A stretch of DNA of 64,000 nucleotides from assembly GCF_000834055.1 (NCBI RefSeq), contig NZ_JXSQ01000005.1, positions 1 to 64,000 of the forward strand, written 5' to 3'. Of the stretch, positions 44,796 through 53,543 are shown piece after piece; the stretch's first letter is position 1, and the number at the start of each line of letters is the position of its first letter. The notes beneath the pieces were generated by a model. The model did no database searches, was not told the DNA's origin, and saw nothing but the letters and a program-made list of their open reading frames with translations. Origin of the DNA: Leucobacter komagatae (lineage in GTDB: Bacteria > Actinomycetota > Actinomycetes > Actinomycetales > Microbacteriaceae). A program made the position numbers and the translations under genes.

Positions 44796-46565
44796 ATGAA
44801 TGAAACGATTCCTGGCCTTCACCGCGGCAACATCGGGCGCGAACTCCTCGCGGGCGTCACGCTCATAGCGATCGCGATCCCACTGAACATCGGCTACGCC
44901 CAGATCGCCGGCCTGCCCGCAACCGCCGGACTCTACGCACTCATCCTCCCAACGCTCGTCTGGGCATTCGTGACCTCGTCGCGACAGCTCGTCGTCTCCC
45001 CCGACGCGGCAGCAGCTGCCCTGGTCGCCTCATCGCTCGGCGGCCTCGCTGCAGCGGGCTCGGAGGACTATGCGACGATGGCCCTCGCCCAAGCGATCCT
45101 CTGCGGCGTGCTCTTCGCCGCAATGTCTGTGTTGAAGCTCGGTTTCCTAGCGAACTTCCTCTCAAAGCCCATCCTCATCGGCTTCGTCGGCGGCCTCGCC
45201 CTCGACATCCTCGTCTCGCAGCTCGCGAAAATGCTCGGCATTTCCCTCGCCCCAGGCGCCGAATTCGGCGAGAAAACCCTCGGCCTCGCGAGCGGCCTCG
45301 GCGACATCAATGTCCCGTCGGCGGCCATCGCTGCCGGTGGGGCCGCTATCCTCCTGCTCGGGAAGAGGGTCGCGCCGCTGGTGCCGTGGGCGCTCGGCGT
45401 GATGGTGCTTGCGACCGTGCTCGTAGTACTCACCGGGGCCGATGCTGCCGGCGTCAAGGTGCTCGGCGCCATTCCCGCTGGGCCCCCGGCGCTCACCTGG
45501 CCTGTGCTCGCGTGGCAGCAGTGGCTCGCCCTTGTTCCGTCGGCCATCGCGCTCACGCTCGTGACCTCCGCCGAGGGACTCCTCGTCGCCCGCTCATACG
45601 CCGAGAAGCGCGGCTACGCCACGCAGCCGAATCGAGACCTGCTCGCGCTCGGTGCCGCGAACATTGCGGCGGGAGCGAGCGGATCATTTGCGGTCGGCGC
45701 ATCTACGAGCCGCACCGCAGCCATGGATCAGGCCGGCTCGCGCACCCAGCTCCCCGCACTCGTACTCGCCGCGGGGACGATCCTCTTTCTGCTCTTCGGA
45801 ACCGCGCTGCTCGCGAGCATCCCCATGCCAGCGATTGGCGCAATCGTCGGTGTCGCTGTGCTCCCGCTGCTCGGTGTGTCGGAGTTCCGCTCGCTCTGGC
45901 GGCTATCGCCAAGCGAGTTCTGGATCGGGATCACGTGCTTCGTTGTCACCCTGTTCGTCGGCGCGATCGCGGGCATCCTTGTCGCGTTCGTGCTCGCCCT
46001 CATCAACCTCGCGCGCCGCGCGGCGCACCCCGCAATTGACGTGCTGTCGCAGGGCGGCGACCCCGCATCCTCCCTGCTGGAGGGCATCCCTGCTGCCCGT
46101 CTCGCCGGCGGGGACCCGCGAGCCGTGGGAAGCGACCCCGCCGCGGCAGGCCCAGGCTCAGTTGTCCGCAACGCACTCGGTGACGACGGCACGCTCGTCG
46201 TCCGCATGGCAGCGCCCCTCTTCTTTGCGAACGGCACGGTCTTCACATCCGCCGTCGAACGAGCGGTTGCCGGCGCCGGCGGCAAGACTGCGGTCCACAG
46301 GATCGTCATCGACATGGAGGCCGTCACCGACGTCGACGTCACGGCCGCGGAGGCGTTCACCGGGCTCCGCTCGTGGCTCGCGGCCGCGGGCATCGCCGTG
46401 AGCTTCAGCCGCGTCCGCGAGAGCGCGCGGGCGAGACTCGCGCACTTCGGTGTCGTGCAGCCGGGTGATGCGGTGTTCCCAACGAACCGCGCCGCCGTTG
46501 CGGGCCACAACACCACCGGAGCGACAGCCTCGCTCACTCCGCCATCCACCCCCGAAGGGACCTAA
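44796..46565 (+). CDS. SulP-family anion transporter with STAS domain
   Basis: 589 residues. SulP proteins carry sulfate, bicarbonate or other anions. The membrane part (about 10-410) begins with LAGVTLIAIAIPLNIGYAQIAGLPATAGLYALILP, the SulP start signature, and has GASGSFAVGASTSRTAAMDQAG in the middle. After a linker, the cytosolic STAS domain lies at about 460-570 (LVVRMAAPLFFANGTVFTSAVERA, VIDMEAVTDVDVTAAEAF), with the Asp pair of STAS folds. The substrate cannot be told from sequence. It starts a five-gene run with GAP, SHOCT, DUF1254 and phosphatase genes. Confidence 0.93.
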   Translation: MNETIPGLHRGNIGRELLAGVTLIAIAIPLNIGYAQIAGLPATAGLYALILPTLVWAFVTSSRQLVVSPDAAAAALVASSLGGLAAAGSEDYATMALAQAILCGVLFAAMSVLKLGFLANFLSKPILIGFVGGLALDILVSQLAKMLGISLAPGAEFGEKTLGLASGLGDINVPSAAIAAGGAAILLLGKRVAPLVPWALGVMVLATVLVVLTGADAAGVKVLGAIPAGPPALTWPVLAWQQWLALVPSAIALTLVTSAEGLLVARSYAEKRGYATQPNRDLLALGAANIAAGASGSFAVGASTSRTAAMDQAGSRTQLPALVLAAGTILFLLFGTALLASIPMPAIGAIVGVAVLPLLGVSEFRSLWRLSPSEFWIGITCFVVTLFVGAIAGILVAFVLALINLARRAAHPAIDVLSQGGDPASSLLEGIPAARLAGGDPRAVGSDPAAAGPGSVVRNALGDDGTLVVRMAAPLFFANGTVFTSAVERAVAGAGGKTAVHRIVIDMEAVTDVDVTAAEAFTGLRSWLAAAGIAVSFSRVRESARARLAHFGVVQPGDAVFPTNRAAVAGHNTTGATASLTPPSTPEGT

Positions 46566-46566
46566 C

Positions 46567-47244
46567 GTGCTCAACACCGTCATCGGCGAGGTGCTGCCGC
46601 TCACCCTCGCAATCGCCATCAGCCCCATAACGATCATCGCGGTAATCCTCATGCTGCTCTCACCCAACGCGAAGAGCGCGGGGCCGGGGTTCCTTCTCGG
46701 CTGGGTCGCTGGCGTCGCCGCACCCGTCACGATCTTCGTGCTCTTCGCGGGTCTCCTCCCGCAGCGCGCCGAGACTGGCGGCCCAGATGTCGCCCAGGCA
46801 ATCGTGCACTTCGCCCTCGCTGCACTGCTGCTGCTGCTCGCGATCAAGGGGTGGCGCAGCCGCCCGAAGCCTGGCGAGGAGCCGACCCTACCGAAATGGA
46901 TGGCGGCGATCGACTCGTTCACGTTTGGCAGGGCGCTCGGGCTCGGCCTCCTGCTATCGATCCCCCGCCCGAAGAACCTGCTCATCGCAGCCAGCGCAGG
47001 CGTCATCATCGGCGGCGCTGGGCTGCCAGCTGGCGAGGAAGCGATCGCCGCGACGGTCTTCGTGCTGTGCGCAGTATCAACCGTGCTCGTTCCGGTCGTC
47101 GCATTCTTCGTCGCCGCCGACCGCCTCCGCGGGCCGCTCGAGCAGCTCCACACCTGGCTCGCACGCGAGAACGCAGTAATTACGACCGTGCTGCTCAGCG
47201 TCATCTCAGTGGGCATGCTCGGTAAGGGCATCGCCGCGCTGTAA
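46567..47244 (+). CDS. GAP-family membrane protein
   Basis: 225 residues from the GTG at 46567, 1 bp after the SulP stop, with GAAGGGA upstream. Six hydrophobic segments; the first, LPLTLAIAISPITIIAVILMLLSP, and the later LGLGLLLSIPRPKNLLIAASAGVIIG are typical of the GAP family (related to Sap and LysE-type transporters), whose substrate is unsure. In mycobacteria a relative affects glycopeptidolipid export. It is translationally linked to the SulP gene and the rest of the operon. Confidence 0.85.
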   Translation: MLNTVIGEVLPLTLAIAISPITIIAVILMLLSPNAKSAGPGFLLGWVAGVAAPVTIFVLFAGLLPQRAETGGPDVAQAIVHFALAALLLLLAIKGWRSRPKPGEEPTLPKWMAAIDSFTFGRALGLGLLLSIPRPKNLLIAASAGVIIGGAGLPAGEEAIAATVFVLCAVSTVLVPVVAFFVAADRLRGPLEQLHTWLARENAVITTVLLSVISVGMLGKGIAAL

Positions 47245-47306
47245 CCACACCCCACACCGCCGGCCACCGCACCCGCGGGGCCGGACACCTACGAAAAGGA
47301 ACACAC

Positions 47307-47681
47307 ATGGATTTCTGGGCAATGCTCAGCTGGATGCTCTGGGCCGTCATCTTCATCAGTTACCTGTTCGCGCTCTTCGCGATCATCAGCGATCTCTTCC
47401 GCGACCACACCCTCAACGGCTGGTGGAAGGCCGTCTGGGTGCTCTTCCTCATCTTCCTGCCGCTTGCCACGGCGCTCGTCTATCTCATCGCGCGCGGCAA
47501 GGGCATGTCGGAGCGCAGCGTCGCAGCGAACCGCGACGCTGAGGCGGCCGCCGCCGCCTACATTCGCCAGGTCGCGGGCCAGAGCCCAACCGACGAAATC
47601 GCCTCCGCTGCCGCCCTCCTCAGCGCGGGGTCGATCTCGCAGGCCGAGTTCGAGACGCTCAAGGCGAAGGCGCTCGCGTGA
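47307..47681 (+). CDS. PLD-N/SHOCT membrane protein
   Basis: 124 residues; the start has AAAAGGA upstream. Two membrane helices (about 8-28 and 42-63) form a PLDc_N-type region, with WKAVWVLFLIFLPLATALVYLIARG as its hallmark. The last 30 residues, EIASAAALLSAGSISQAEFETLKAKAL, are a SHOCT oligomerisation motif. These proteins are common next to transporters and stress genes in Actinobacteria; the role is unknown. Third gene of the SulP run. Confidence 0.88.
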   Translation: MDFWAMLSWMLWAVIFISYLFALFAIISDLFRDHTLNGWWKAVWVLFLIFLPLATALVYLIARGKGMSERSVAANRDAEAAAAAYIRQVAGQSPTDEIASAAALLSAGSISQAEFETLKAKALA

Positions 47682-47765
47682 CTCACATCGCTCACACGCG
47701 CGGGAGCGAATCCGCGTGCACGATCACACCCGTTTGTATCCCGTTCATTTCGAAAGGACAACACC

Positions 47766-48707
47766 GTGTCTGAGATCCCAGTCAACGTGAAAAACTTCAA
47801 CCGAGCCGAGAGCGACCTCATGTTCTCGCGCCTCTCCACGGGTTTCGGCCTCGGCCAATGGAACCACACGTACGAGCTCAAGCCGCTCGACGACCAACCC
47901 ATCATTCGACAGAACCGCGACACGCTGTACAGCAGCGTCGTCGTCGACGTGCGTGACGACGTCACAGTCACGCTCCCCGACGCTGGAGAGCGCTACATCT
48001 CGGTGTGGGTGCTCAGCCAGGATCACTACGGGCCGGTCATCCTCCGAGACGCGGGCGAGCACGTGCTCACACGCGAGCTCATCGGAAGCGACTACGCCGT
48101 GCTCGTCGTGCGCATCCTCGTCGACCCGTCGGATCCCGCAGACATTGCGGAGGTCAACAGGCTGCAAGACGCGCTCGGCCTCGTCGGCGGCGGCTCCGGC
48201 CCGTTCCCGCTTCCGGCGTACGAGGAGCACTCACAGACCGAGACTCGCGAGGCGATCCTCACCCTCGCCCGCGGAGTGAGCAAGTACGACCACTCCTTCG
48301 GCACGGAAGCAGAGGTCGAGCCCGTCATGCACCTGCTCGGCACCGCTTCGGGCTGGGGCGGCCTGCCCGAGTATGAGGCGACCTACATCAGCGTGAACGA
48401 GGAGCTGCCGGTGGCGGAGTACCGGCTGCGCCTCAAAGACGTTCCCGTCGACGCGTTCTGGTCGGTGTCGCTCTACAACGCGGCCGGCTATTTCGAAGAG
48501 AACGACCTCGGCGTGAACAGCATCAACAGCCTCACCGCAGTCAAGGATGGGGACGGCGGCGTCACGATCCGCTTCGGCCAGCAGCTCGAGGGTGTCGCGA
48601 ACGCGCTCCCGATCATGCCGGGCTGGAACTACGTGCTGCGCCTGTACCGCCCGCGCCCCGAGGTACTCGACGGCACCTGGGTCGCGCCGCGGCCGGAGGC
48701 ACTGTGA
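47766..48707 (+). CDS. DUF1254/DUF1214 domain protein
   Basis: 313 residues from a GTG with AAAGGA upstream. The N-terminal half (QPIIRQNRDTLYSSVVVDVRDDVTVTLPDAGERYISVWVLSQDHY) is DUF1254, and the C-terminal half (DVPVDAFWSVSLYNAAGYFEENDLGVNSINS ... YVLRLYRPRPEVLDGTW) is DUF1214. The fold is a beta-sandwich and the family has no established reaction. No signal peptide is visible, so it is probably cytoplasmic. Its stop overlaps the start of the phosphatase gene (GTGA). Confidence 0.9.
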   Translation: MSEIPVNVKNFNRAESDLMFSRLSTGFGLGQWNHTYELKPLDDQPIIRQNRDTLYSSVVVDVRDDVTVTLPDAGERYISVWVLSQDHYGPVILRDAGEHVLTRELIGSDYAVLVVRILVDPSDPADIAEVNRLQDALGLVGGGSGPFPLPAYEEHSQTETREAILTLARGVSKYDHSFGTEAEVEPVMHLLGTASGWGGLPEYEATYISVNEELPVAEYRLRLKDVPVDAFWSVSLYNAAGYFEENDLGVNSINSLTAVKDGDGGVTIRFGQQLEGVANALPIMPGWNYVLRLYRPRPEVLDGTWVAPRPEAL

Positions 48708-49711
48708 GCGGCGGCGTGTCGAGCCGCGGCCCGTCGAGCGGCGGCGTGAGCGGCGCAGTCGGTACGGGCGACGCCCGGGATGCGGGCGGTGCCCCGGATG
48801 CGGGCGATGCCCTGGATGCGAGCGGTTACGCGGATACGAGCGTCAAGGGGGCGAAGGCATCCCTAGGAATCACGATCCCGAGCGCGCCGAACCTGCGTGA
48901 CCTCGGCGGAATCCCAACGGCGAGCGGGCCCGTGCGACACGGAAGGCTGTTCCGCTCTGCGACGCTCTCCTCGCTGAGTGACGCAGACGTCGCCGCCATC
49001 GCCCGCCTCGGGCAAAGCGATTCGGCTACGCGGAGCGGGTCGGCTAAGAATGGCGCCGACCGTTCAGGCCACGAAGAGCCGGGGCTCCGCGCAGTCTACG
49101 ATCTGCGCACCTCGGCAGAGGCGGCTGCGGCGCCAGACCGCCTGCCTCCAGGCATTGCGCTCGTCCCACTCGACGTGCTCGCGGACAGCTCGCTGAGCGT
49201 CGCTGCGACCCTCGGCGACCTCCACAGCGATCCGCAAGGATTCGCCAAGACCCTCGAGGGCGGCAAAGCCGAGCGCTTGTTCGAGGACACCTACCGCGAT
49301 CTCATTCGCCTCCCCTCTGCGCTTGGGGCGTACCGGGCGTTCGTGCTTGGCCTCACCGACGGGGATCGCGCGGGCGCTGCGCTGTTCCACTGCACTACGG
49401 GAAAGGATCGAACCGGCTGGGCAGCTGCGCTCGTGCTCGGCCTGCTCGGGGCCTCAGAGGAGCACATCTACGCGGACTACCTGCGCACGAACACCGACTT
49501 ACTGCCGGCGCTCGAGCCCGTTATCGTGCAGCTCGGCGAACAGGGCATCGACCGGGAACTTCTGCTACCGGTGCTGGGAGTGCAGGCGAGCTATCTTGAC
49601 GCGGCTTTTGCGCAGGTGCGCGAGCAGTTCGGGTCGCTTGAGCGTTACGCGCGGGATGGCCTCGGACTGAGCCCCCAGCAACTCGACGAGCTGCGGGTAC
49701 GCCTCACTTAG
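48704..49711 (+). CDS. tyrosine-protein phosphatase (PtpB-like)
   Basis: 335 residues. The P-loop HCTTGKDRTGWAAAL is the CxxGxDRT signature of the Y_phosphatase3 family (M. tuberculosis PtpB type), which removes phosphate from protein tyrosine and other residues or lipids. NLRDLGGIPT is the conserved N-terminal entry and the later LGVQASYLDAAFAQV the typical end. The first 45 residues are Gly/Ser/Asp-rich with a degenerate (DAxDAGG) repeat, and an extra insert (about 105-125) interrupts the body. It is the last gene of the SulP run and is coupled to the DUF1254 gene. Confidence 0.9.
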   Translation: MSGGVSSRGPSSGGVSGAVGTGDARDAGGAPDAGDALDASGYADTSVKGAKASLGITIPSAPNLRDLGGIPTASGPVRHGRLFRSATLSSLSDADVAAIARLGQSDSATRSGSAKNGADRSGHEEPGLRAVYDLRTSAEAAAAPDRLPPGIALVPLDVLADSSLSVAATLGDLHSDPQGFAKTLEGGKAERLFEDTYRDLIRLPSALGAYRAFVLGLTDGDRAGAALFHCTTGKDRTGWAAALVLGLLGASEEHIYADYLRTNTDLLPALEPVIVQLGEQGIDRELLLPVLGVQASYLDAAFAQVREQFGSLERYARDGLGLSPQQLDELRVRLT

Positions 49712-49743
49712 CCTGCCAGCGCCAGCCAGCGCAGCGTTCCGTA

Positions 49744-49803
49744 GGGGATCTGCCGTAACACTGCCAAATTCGCGAGGTTTTCGCAGAGTTACGGCAGATC
49801 CCC
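49744..49803. repeat. 60-bp palindromic element
   Basis: Perfect 16-bp arms (49744-49759 and 49788-49803, starting GGGGATCTGCCGTAAC), extended by one mismatch and four more pairs to 21 bp. The loop is 18 nt. It lies between two converging genes; it could act as a terminator, but its length and outer G/C ends without a U-run look more like a dispersed repeat. The rest of 49712-50000 is GC-rich with CGCACC runs and holds no gene. Confidence 0.85.
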
Positions 49804-49999
49804 TCGCTATTGCACGAACATGCGCGAACGCGCCTCGCAGCGCAGGCTCTTCGGGCGCCCGTGCGGTTGTCCGTGCGGTTGCACCTGCCCCCGCGTCCGC
49901 ATTCGCCCCCGCACCCGCACCCGCACCCGCGTCAGGTTCCCCGGCAGTTGCAGTGAATACAGTGTCGTTGGCAGGAGCATGGGTGAGCACGCACCCGAC

Positions 50000-50911
50000 T
50001 CACAGCCCGATCGCTACGACACCGCAGACCACAAGGGCGGCGGCCCCAAGCCGCAGCGCCGGATTGTTCTCGCCGGAGCGCAGCGCGCCGTAGAGTCCGA
50101 CGAGCACCACACTTGTCTCGCGCATGGGCGCAACGAGCGACAGCGGCGCGATCATTGCTGCCGTGAGCACGAGAATATACGACAGCGGCGAGAGCACGCC
50201 AAACACGACGAGCCTCCGCCATTCCGCTCGCACCGTCCCGCGCATGCGCCGAATTGGTGCGAGCCCGCGCGCCCCCTCGGCGGCGAGCATCCCGCCGAAC
50301 ATCGCGGCCTGCGCAACGCTCGTGCCGACCATGAACGCGACTGGCGCGATCCCGAACTCGTTCACAACGAACACGTCCCAGATCGTGTAAACCGCGATCG
50401 CTACGCCGGTGAGCAGGCCGAAGGCGAGCGCGGGATCGATCCTCCCCCGTTTCGTGCGCGCAGCCCTCGCGGCGATGCTGCCCGGAGCTTTCCTTCCGAT
50501 CAGCCCGAAGGCGCTCACGCCAACGATCACCAGTAGTACCCCACCGAGGGCAAGCCATCCGGGCCGCTCACCGAACAGCAGAATCGACACGAGCACGGTG
50601 AGCACGGGGGCGCTCCCACGCGCCGTCGCATAGACCGTGCTGAGATCGCCTGCCCGGTAGCCGCGCTGCAGCACAAGCAGGTACAGCACGTGGAGCACAC
50701 CGGAGAGCACGACAGCGAGGACGAACGATCCGAGGCTTCCCTCACCTATGCCGCCGGTGAACGGCACAGCACACACCCAGATGGCGCTGCTGAATACCGC
50801 TCCCCAGAACAGAAACGGCAATCCAGAGTGACTGGACTTCGCGGCGACGATGTTCCATGCAGCGTGCGCGACCGCCGCGGCGAGCACCAGGCCAAGAGCC
50901 GTGAGCGTCAT
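50000..50911 (-). CDS. EamA/DMT family transporter
   Basis: 303 residues with ten hydrophobic segments in two EamA repeats of five. The first repeat has AHAAWNIVAAKSS and LGGVLLVIVGVSAFGLIG, and the second LTGVAIAVYTIWDVFVV and VLVGLYGALRSGE; RGSAPVLTVLVSILLFGERPGW is the signature of the drug/metabolite transporter superfamily. The substrate is unknown. It starts 15 bp after the parE stop, on the same strand. Confidence 0.92.
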   Translation of the reverse strand: MTLTALGLVLAAAVAHAAWNIVAAKSSHSGLPFLFWGAVFSSAIWVCAVPFTGGIGEGSLGSFVLAVVLSGVLHVLYLLVLQRGYRAGDLSTVYATARGSAPVLTVLVSILLFGERPGWLALGGVLLVIVGVSAFGLIGRKAPGSIAARAARTKRGRIDPALAFGLLTGVAIAVYTIWDVFVVNEFGIAPVAFMVGTSVAQAAMFGGMLAAEGARGLAPIRRMRGTVRAEWRRLVVFGVLSPLSYILVLTAAMIAPLSLVAPMRETSVVLVGLYGALRSGENNPALRLGAAALVVCGVVAIGL

Positions 50912-50926
50912 CAGGGCACGATCCGA

Positions 50927-53020
50927 CTAGGCGTCGATGCGCTCGCGATCAAGGTCGTCGGCGTTCTCAATGATGAACTCCTTGCGGGGCGCGACATCGT
51001 TACCCATGAGCAGCTCGAACATCTGCGCCGCAGCGTGGGCGTCCTCAAGGCGAACGCGGCGCAGCGTGCGGTGCTGGCGGTCCATTGTCGTCTCCGCCAG
51101 CTGGTCAGCGTCCATCTCACCGAGACCCTTGTAGCGCTGGATCGGCTCCTGGTGCTTCTTGCCGCGCTTACGGAGATCGGCGAGCAGCGTCTGCAGCTCA
51201 CGCTCGCTGTAGGTGTAGATCACATCGTTCGGCTTCCGCCCCGCGTTCTGCACGATGACACGGTGGAGCGGAGGCACGGCAGCGTAGACGCGGCCTGCCT
51301 CGAGCATCGGACGCATGTACCGGAAGAACAGCGTGAGCAGGAGGGTGCGAATGTGAGCGCCGTCGACGTCCGCGTCGCTCATGAGGATGACTTTCCCGTA
51401 CCGCGCAGCTTCAAGGTCGAAGTCACGCCCGGAACCCGCGCCGATCACCTTGATGATCGCGCCGCATTCAGCGTTCGAGAGCATCTCAGCTAGCGATGCC
51501 TTCTGCACGTTGAGGATCTTGCCGCGAATCGGCAACAGCGCCTGGTATTCGCTATCGCGAGCGGGCTTTGCCGTGCCGAGGGCGCTGTCGCCCTCAACAA
51601 TGAAGAGCTCGGAATTCGAGACGTCCTTCGACCTGCAGTCAATCAGCTTCGAAGGCAGCGAAGAGCTCTCGAGCGAGCTCTTGCGCCTGGCGGTGTCACG
51701 CTGGGTGCGCATCGCGATCCGAGACTTCATCTCGGAAACCATCTTCTCGAGCAGCGTGCCTGTCTGCGCCTTGTCGTGCTTCTTCGTTGACTCGTACCGT
51801 TCGGCAAGCGCGTGGGTCACCGACTTTGCGACGATCTGGCGAACAGCTGCGGTGCCGAGCACTTCCTTCGTCTGACCCTCGAACTGCGGCTCGGGTACAC
51901 GAACGGTCACCACCGCGGTGAGGCCCGTGAGGATGTCGTCCTTATCAGGCTTGTCAGACCCCGCTTTGAGCTTTCGGGCGTTCGTCTCAATCTGCTTCCG
52001 GAAGAACTTCGTGAGACCCTGCTCGAATCCAGCGAGGTGCGTCCCGCCCTTCGGCGTCGAGATGATGTTCACGAAGCTCTGGATCTCCGTGTCATACCCC
52101 GTGCCCCAGCGCATCGCGATATCAACTTCGCATTCGCGTTCGACCTCACGTGAGACAAGATGGCCCGTCGCTTCGTCCATCACGGGCACGGTCTCGGTGA
52201 ACTTCCCGGAATCGCTCACCCGCCAGGTGTCCGTCACAGGTGCATCAACAGCAAGGAAGTTCACGAACTCGGCAATGCCGCCGTCATAGCTAAAACTGTG
52301 GAGGGCTGGAGCCCCAGACTCGTCGAGAGACTCCGTGCGCTGATCCTCGATCTCAATCGCGAGCCCCGTCACCAGGAAGGCGGTCTGACGCGCCCGTGCG
52401 ACGAGCGCATCTGCTTCGAACCTCGCAGTTGACAGGAAGATCTGCGGGTCCGCCCAGTACCGCACCCTGGTGCCGGTGACGCCCTTCTTGACCTTGCCAA
52501 TCGAGCGGAGCTCCGTCGCGCGATCGAAAGGCGTAAACGGGCTATCTGGCCCCTCGCCAGCGAACTCGCCAGGCTCACCGTGGCGGAACGACATCGCCCA
52601 GGTCTTACCGTCTCGATCGACCTCGACGTCGAGCCGCGAAGACAGGGCGTTCACAACCGAGGCGCCAACACCGTGCAGGCCGCCGGAGGACGCGTATCCC
52701 CCGCCACCAAATTTTCCGCCTGCGTGCAGCTTCGTGAAAACGAGTTCAACGCCGCTCAATCCGCTCCGCGGTTCAATGTCCACTGGAACGCCGCGCCCGT
52801 CATCGGCAACGGTGACGCTTCCGTCTGCGTGCAGTGTGATCCGGATGCTGCTGCCGTGCCCCGCAAGCGCCTCATCGACAGAGTTGTCAATGATCTCCCA
52901 GAGGCAGTGCATCAGACCACGAGAATCCGTCGTGCCGATGTACATGCCGGGGCGTTTGCGCACCGCTTCGAGGCCCTCGAGTACGGTGAGGTGCCTGGCG
53001 GAGTAACTAGATTCAGCCAC
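50927..53020 (-). CDS. parE: DNA topoisomerase IV subunit B
   Basis: 697 residues from the GTG at 53020, since the longer frame to 53107 is not conserved in type. GHKL ATPase motifs: EIIDNSVDEALAGHG (catalytic Glu), ADDGRGVPVD, GGLHGVGASVVNALS. The TOPRIM acidic residues are in IVEGDSALGTAKPARD and MSDADVDGAHIRTLLLTLFFRYM. The C-terminal QRYKGLGEMDADQLAETTMD is the ParE/GyrB ending. It supplies the ATPase for ParC encoded at 39.6 kb. Whether gyrAB also exists lies outside the window. Confidence 0.94.
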   Translation of the reverse strand: MAESSYSARHLTVLEGLEAVRKRPGMYIGTTDSRGLMHCLWEIIDNSVDEALAGHGSSIRITLHADGSVTVADDGRGVPVDIEPRSGLSGVELVFTKLHAGGKFGGGGYASSGGLHGVGASVVNALSSRLDVEVDRDGKTWAMSFRHGEPGEFAGEGPDSPFTPFDRATELRSIGKVKKGVTGTRVRYWADPQIFLSTARFEADALVARARQTAFLVTGLAIEIEDQRTESLDESGAPALHSFSYDGGIAEFVNFLAVDAPVTDTWRVSDSGKFTETVPVMDEATGHLVSREVERECEVDIAMRWGTGYDTEIQSFVNIISTPKGGTHLAGFEQGLTKFFRKQIETNARKLKAGSDKPDKDDILTGLTAVVTVRVPEPQFEGQTKEVLGTAAVRQIVAKSVTHALAERYESTKKHDKAQTGTLLEKMVSEMKSRIAMRTQRDTARRKSSLESSSLPSKLIDCRSKDVSNSELFIVEGDSALGTAKPARDSEYQALLPIRGKILNVQKASLAEMLSNAECGAIIKVIGAGSGRDFDLEAARYGKVILMSDADVDGAHIRTLLLTLFFRYMRPMLEAGRVYAAVPPLHRVIVQNAGRKPNDVIYTYSERELQTLLADLRKRGKKHQEPIQRYKGLGEMDADQLAETTMDRQHRTLRRVRLEDAHAAAQMFELLMGNDVAPRKEFIIENADDLDRERIDA

Positions 53021-53231
53021 GTGAAAGAACCTGCTTTCTTGAAGACTCCCCCACTGTAGGGCACAGCACCGACAGAGCCTGTGATCCAGCCCGGCGAGTG
53101 CCAACACCGTACCCCGTTCGGGTGCCCCTCCGGCCTAAACCGTACGCGGACAGCGAAACGGTGCAGCTAAACAGCCAATATCCGACGATGTGATGGTTGG
53201 ATAGAAGCAATTGATCTACCGGGAGGTGGCC

Positions 53232-53456
53232 ATGAGCACACTCGAACACACCGCTGAAGTAGCGGAAGCCGCACCAGCGGATCGTCCGCTCAGTGGACTT
53301 GACCGCTGCGACAGCTGCGGTGCACAGGCGTACGTACGCGCCACGCTGAGCGGCAGCGAGCTGCTGTTCTGCGCCCACCACGCAGCAAAGCACGAGGCGA
53401 AGCTTCGCCCGATGGCCGAGGCGTGGCACGACGAGAGCCACAAGCTCACGGCGTAG
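53232..53456 (+). CDS. DUF7455 zinc-ribbon protein
   Basis: 74 residues from the ATG at 53232, with GGGAGG about 6 nt upstream. The Cys pattern DRCDSCGAQAYV and FCAHHAAKHEAKL forms a CxxC-...-CxxH zinc site. This small actinobacterial family is found near parE and sigA, as here, and its function is unknown. Confidence 0.9.
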   Translation: MSTLEHTAEVAEAAPADRPLSGLDRCDSCGAQAYVRATLSGSELLFCAHHAAKHEAKLRPMAEAWHDESHKLTA

Positions 53457-53474
53457 ATCGCTCGTCCCGCGAAC

Positions 53475-53511
53475 GGGGGCGTCGCTGGCTCAGGCCGGCG
53501 GCGCCCCCTTT
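53475..53511 (+). terminator. terminator after DUF7455 gene
   Basis: A stem with GGGGGCG/CGCCCCC at its base, followed by TTTCT, 19 nt after the stop codon. Confidence 0.75.
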
Positions 53512-53543
53512 CTGTGCGCTTCTGCTCGCGGTTGGCTGGCGCG

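Noticed and set aside
49565-49990. 141-codon minus-strand frame with AGAGAGA repeats after the EamA gene
   Set aside because: It overlaps the end of the phosphatase gene in antisense and reads through the 60-bp palindrome; repeats come from CGCACC runs.
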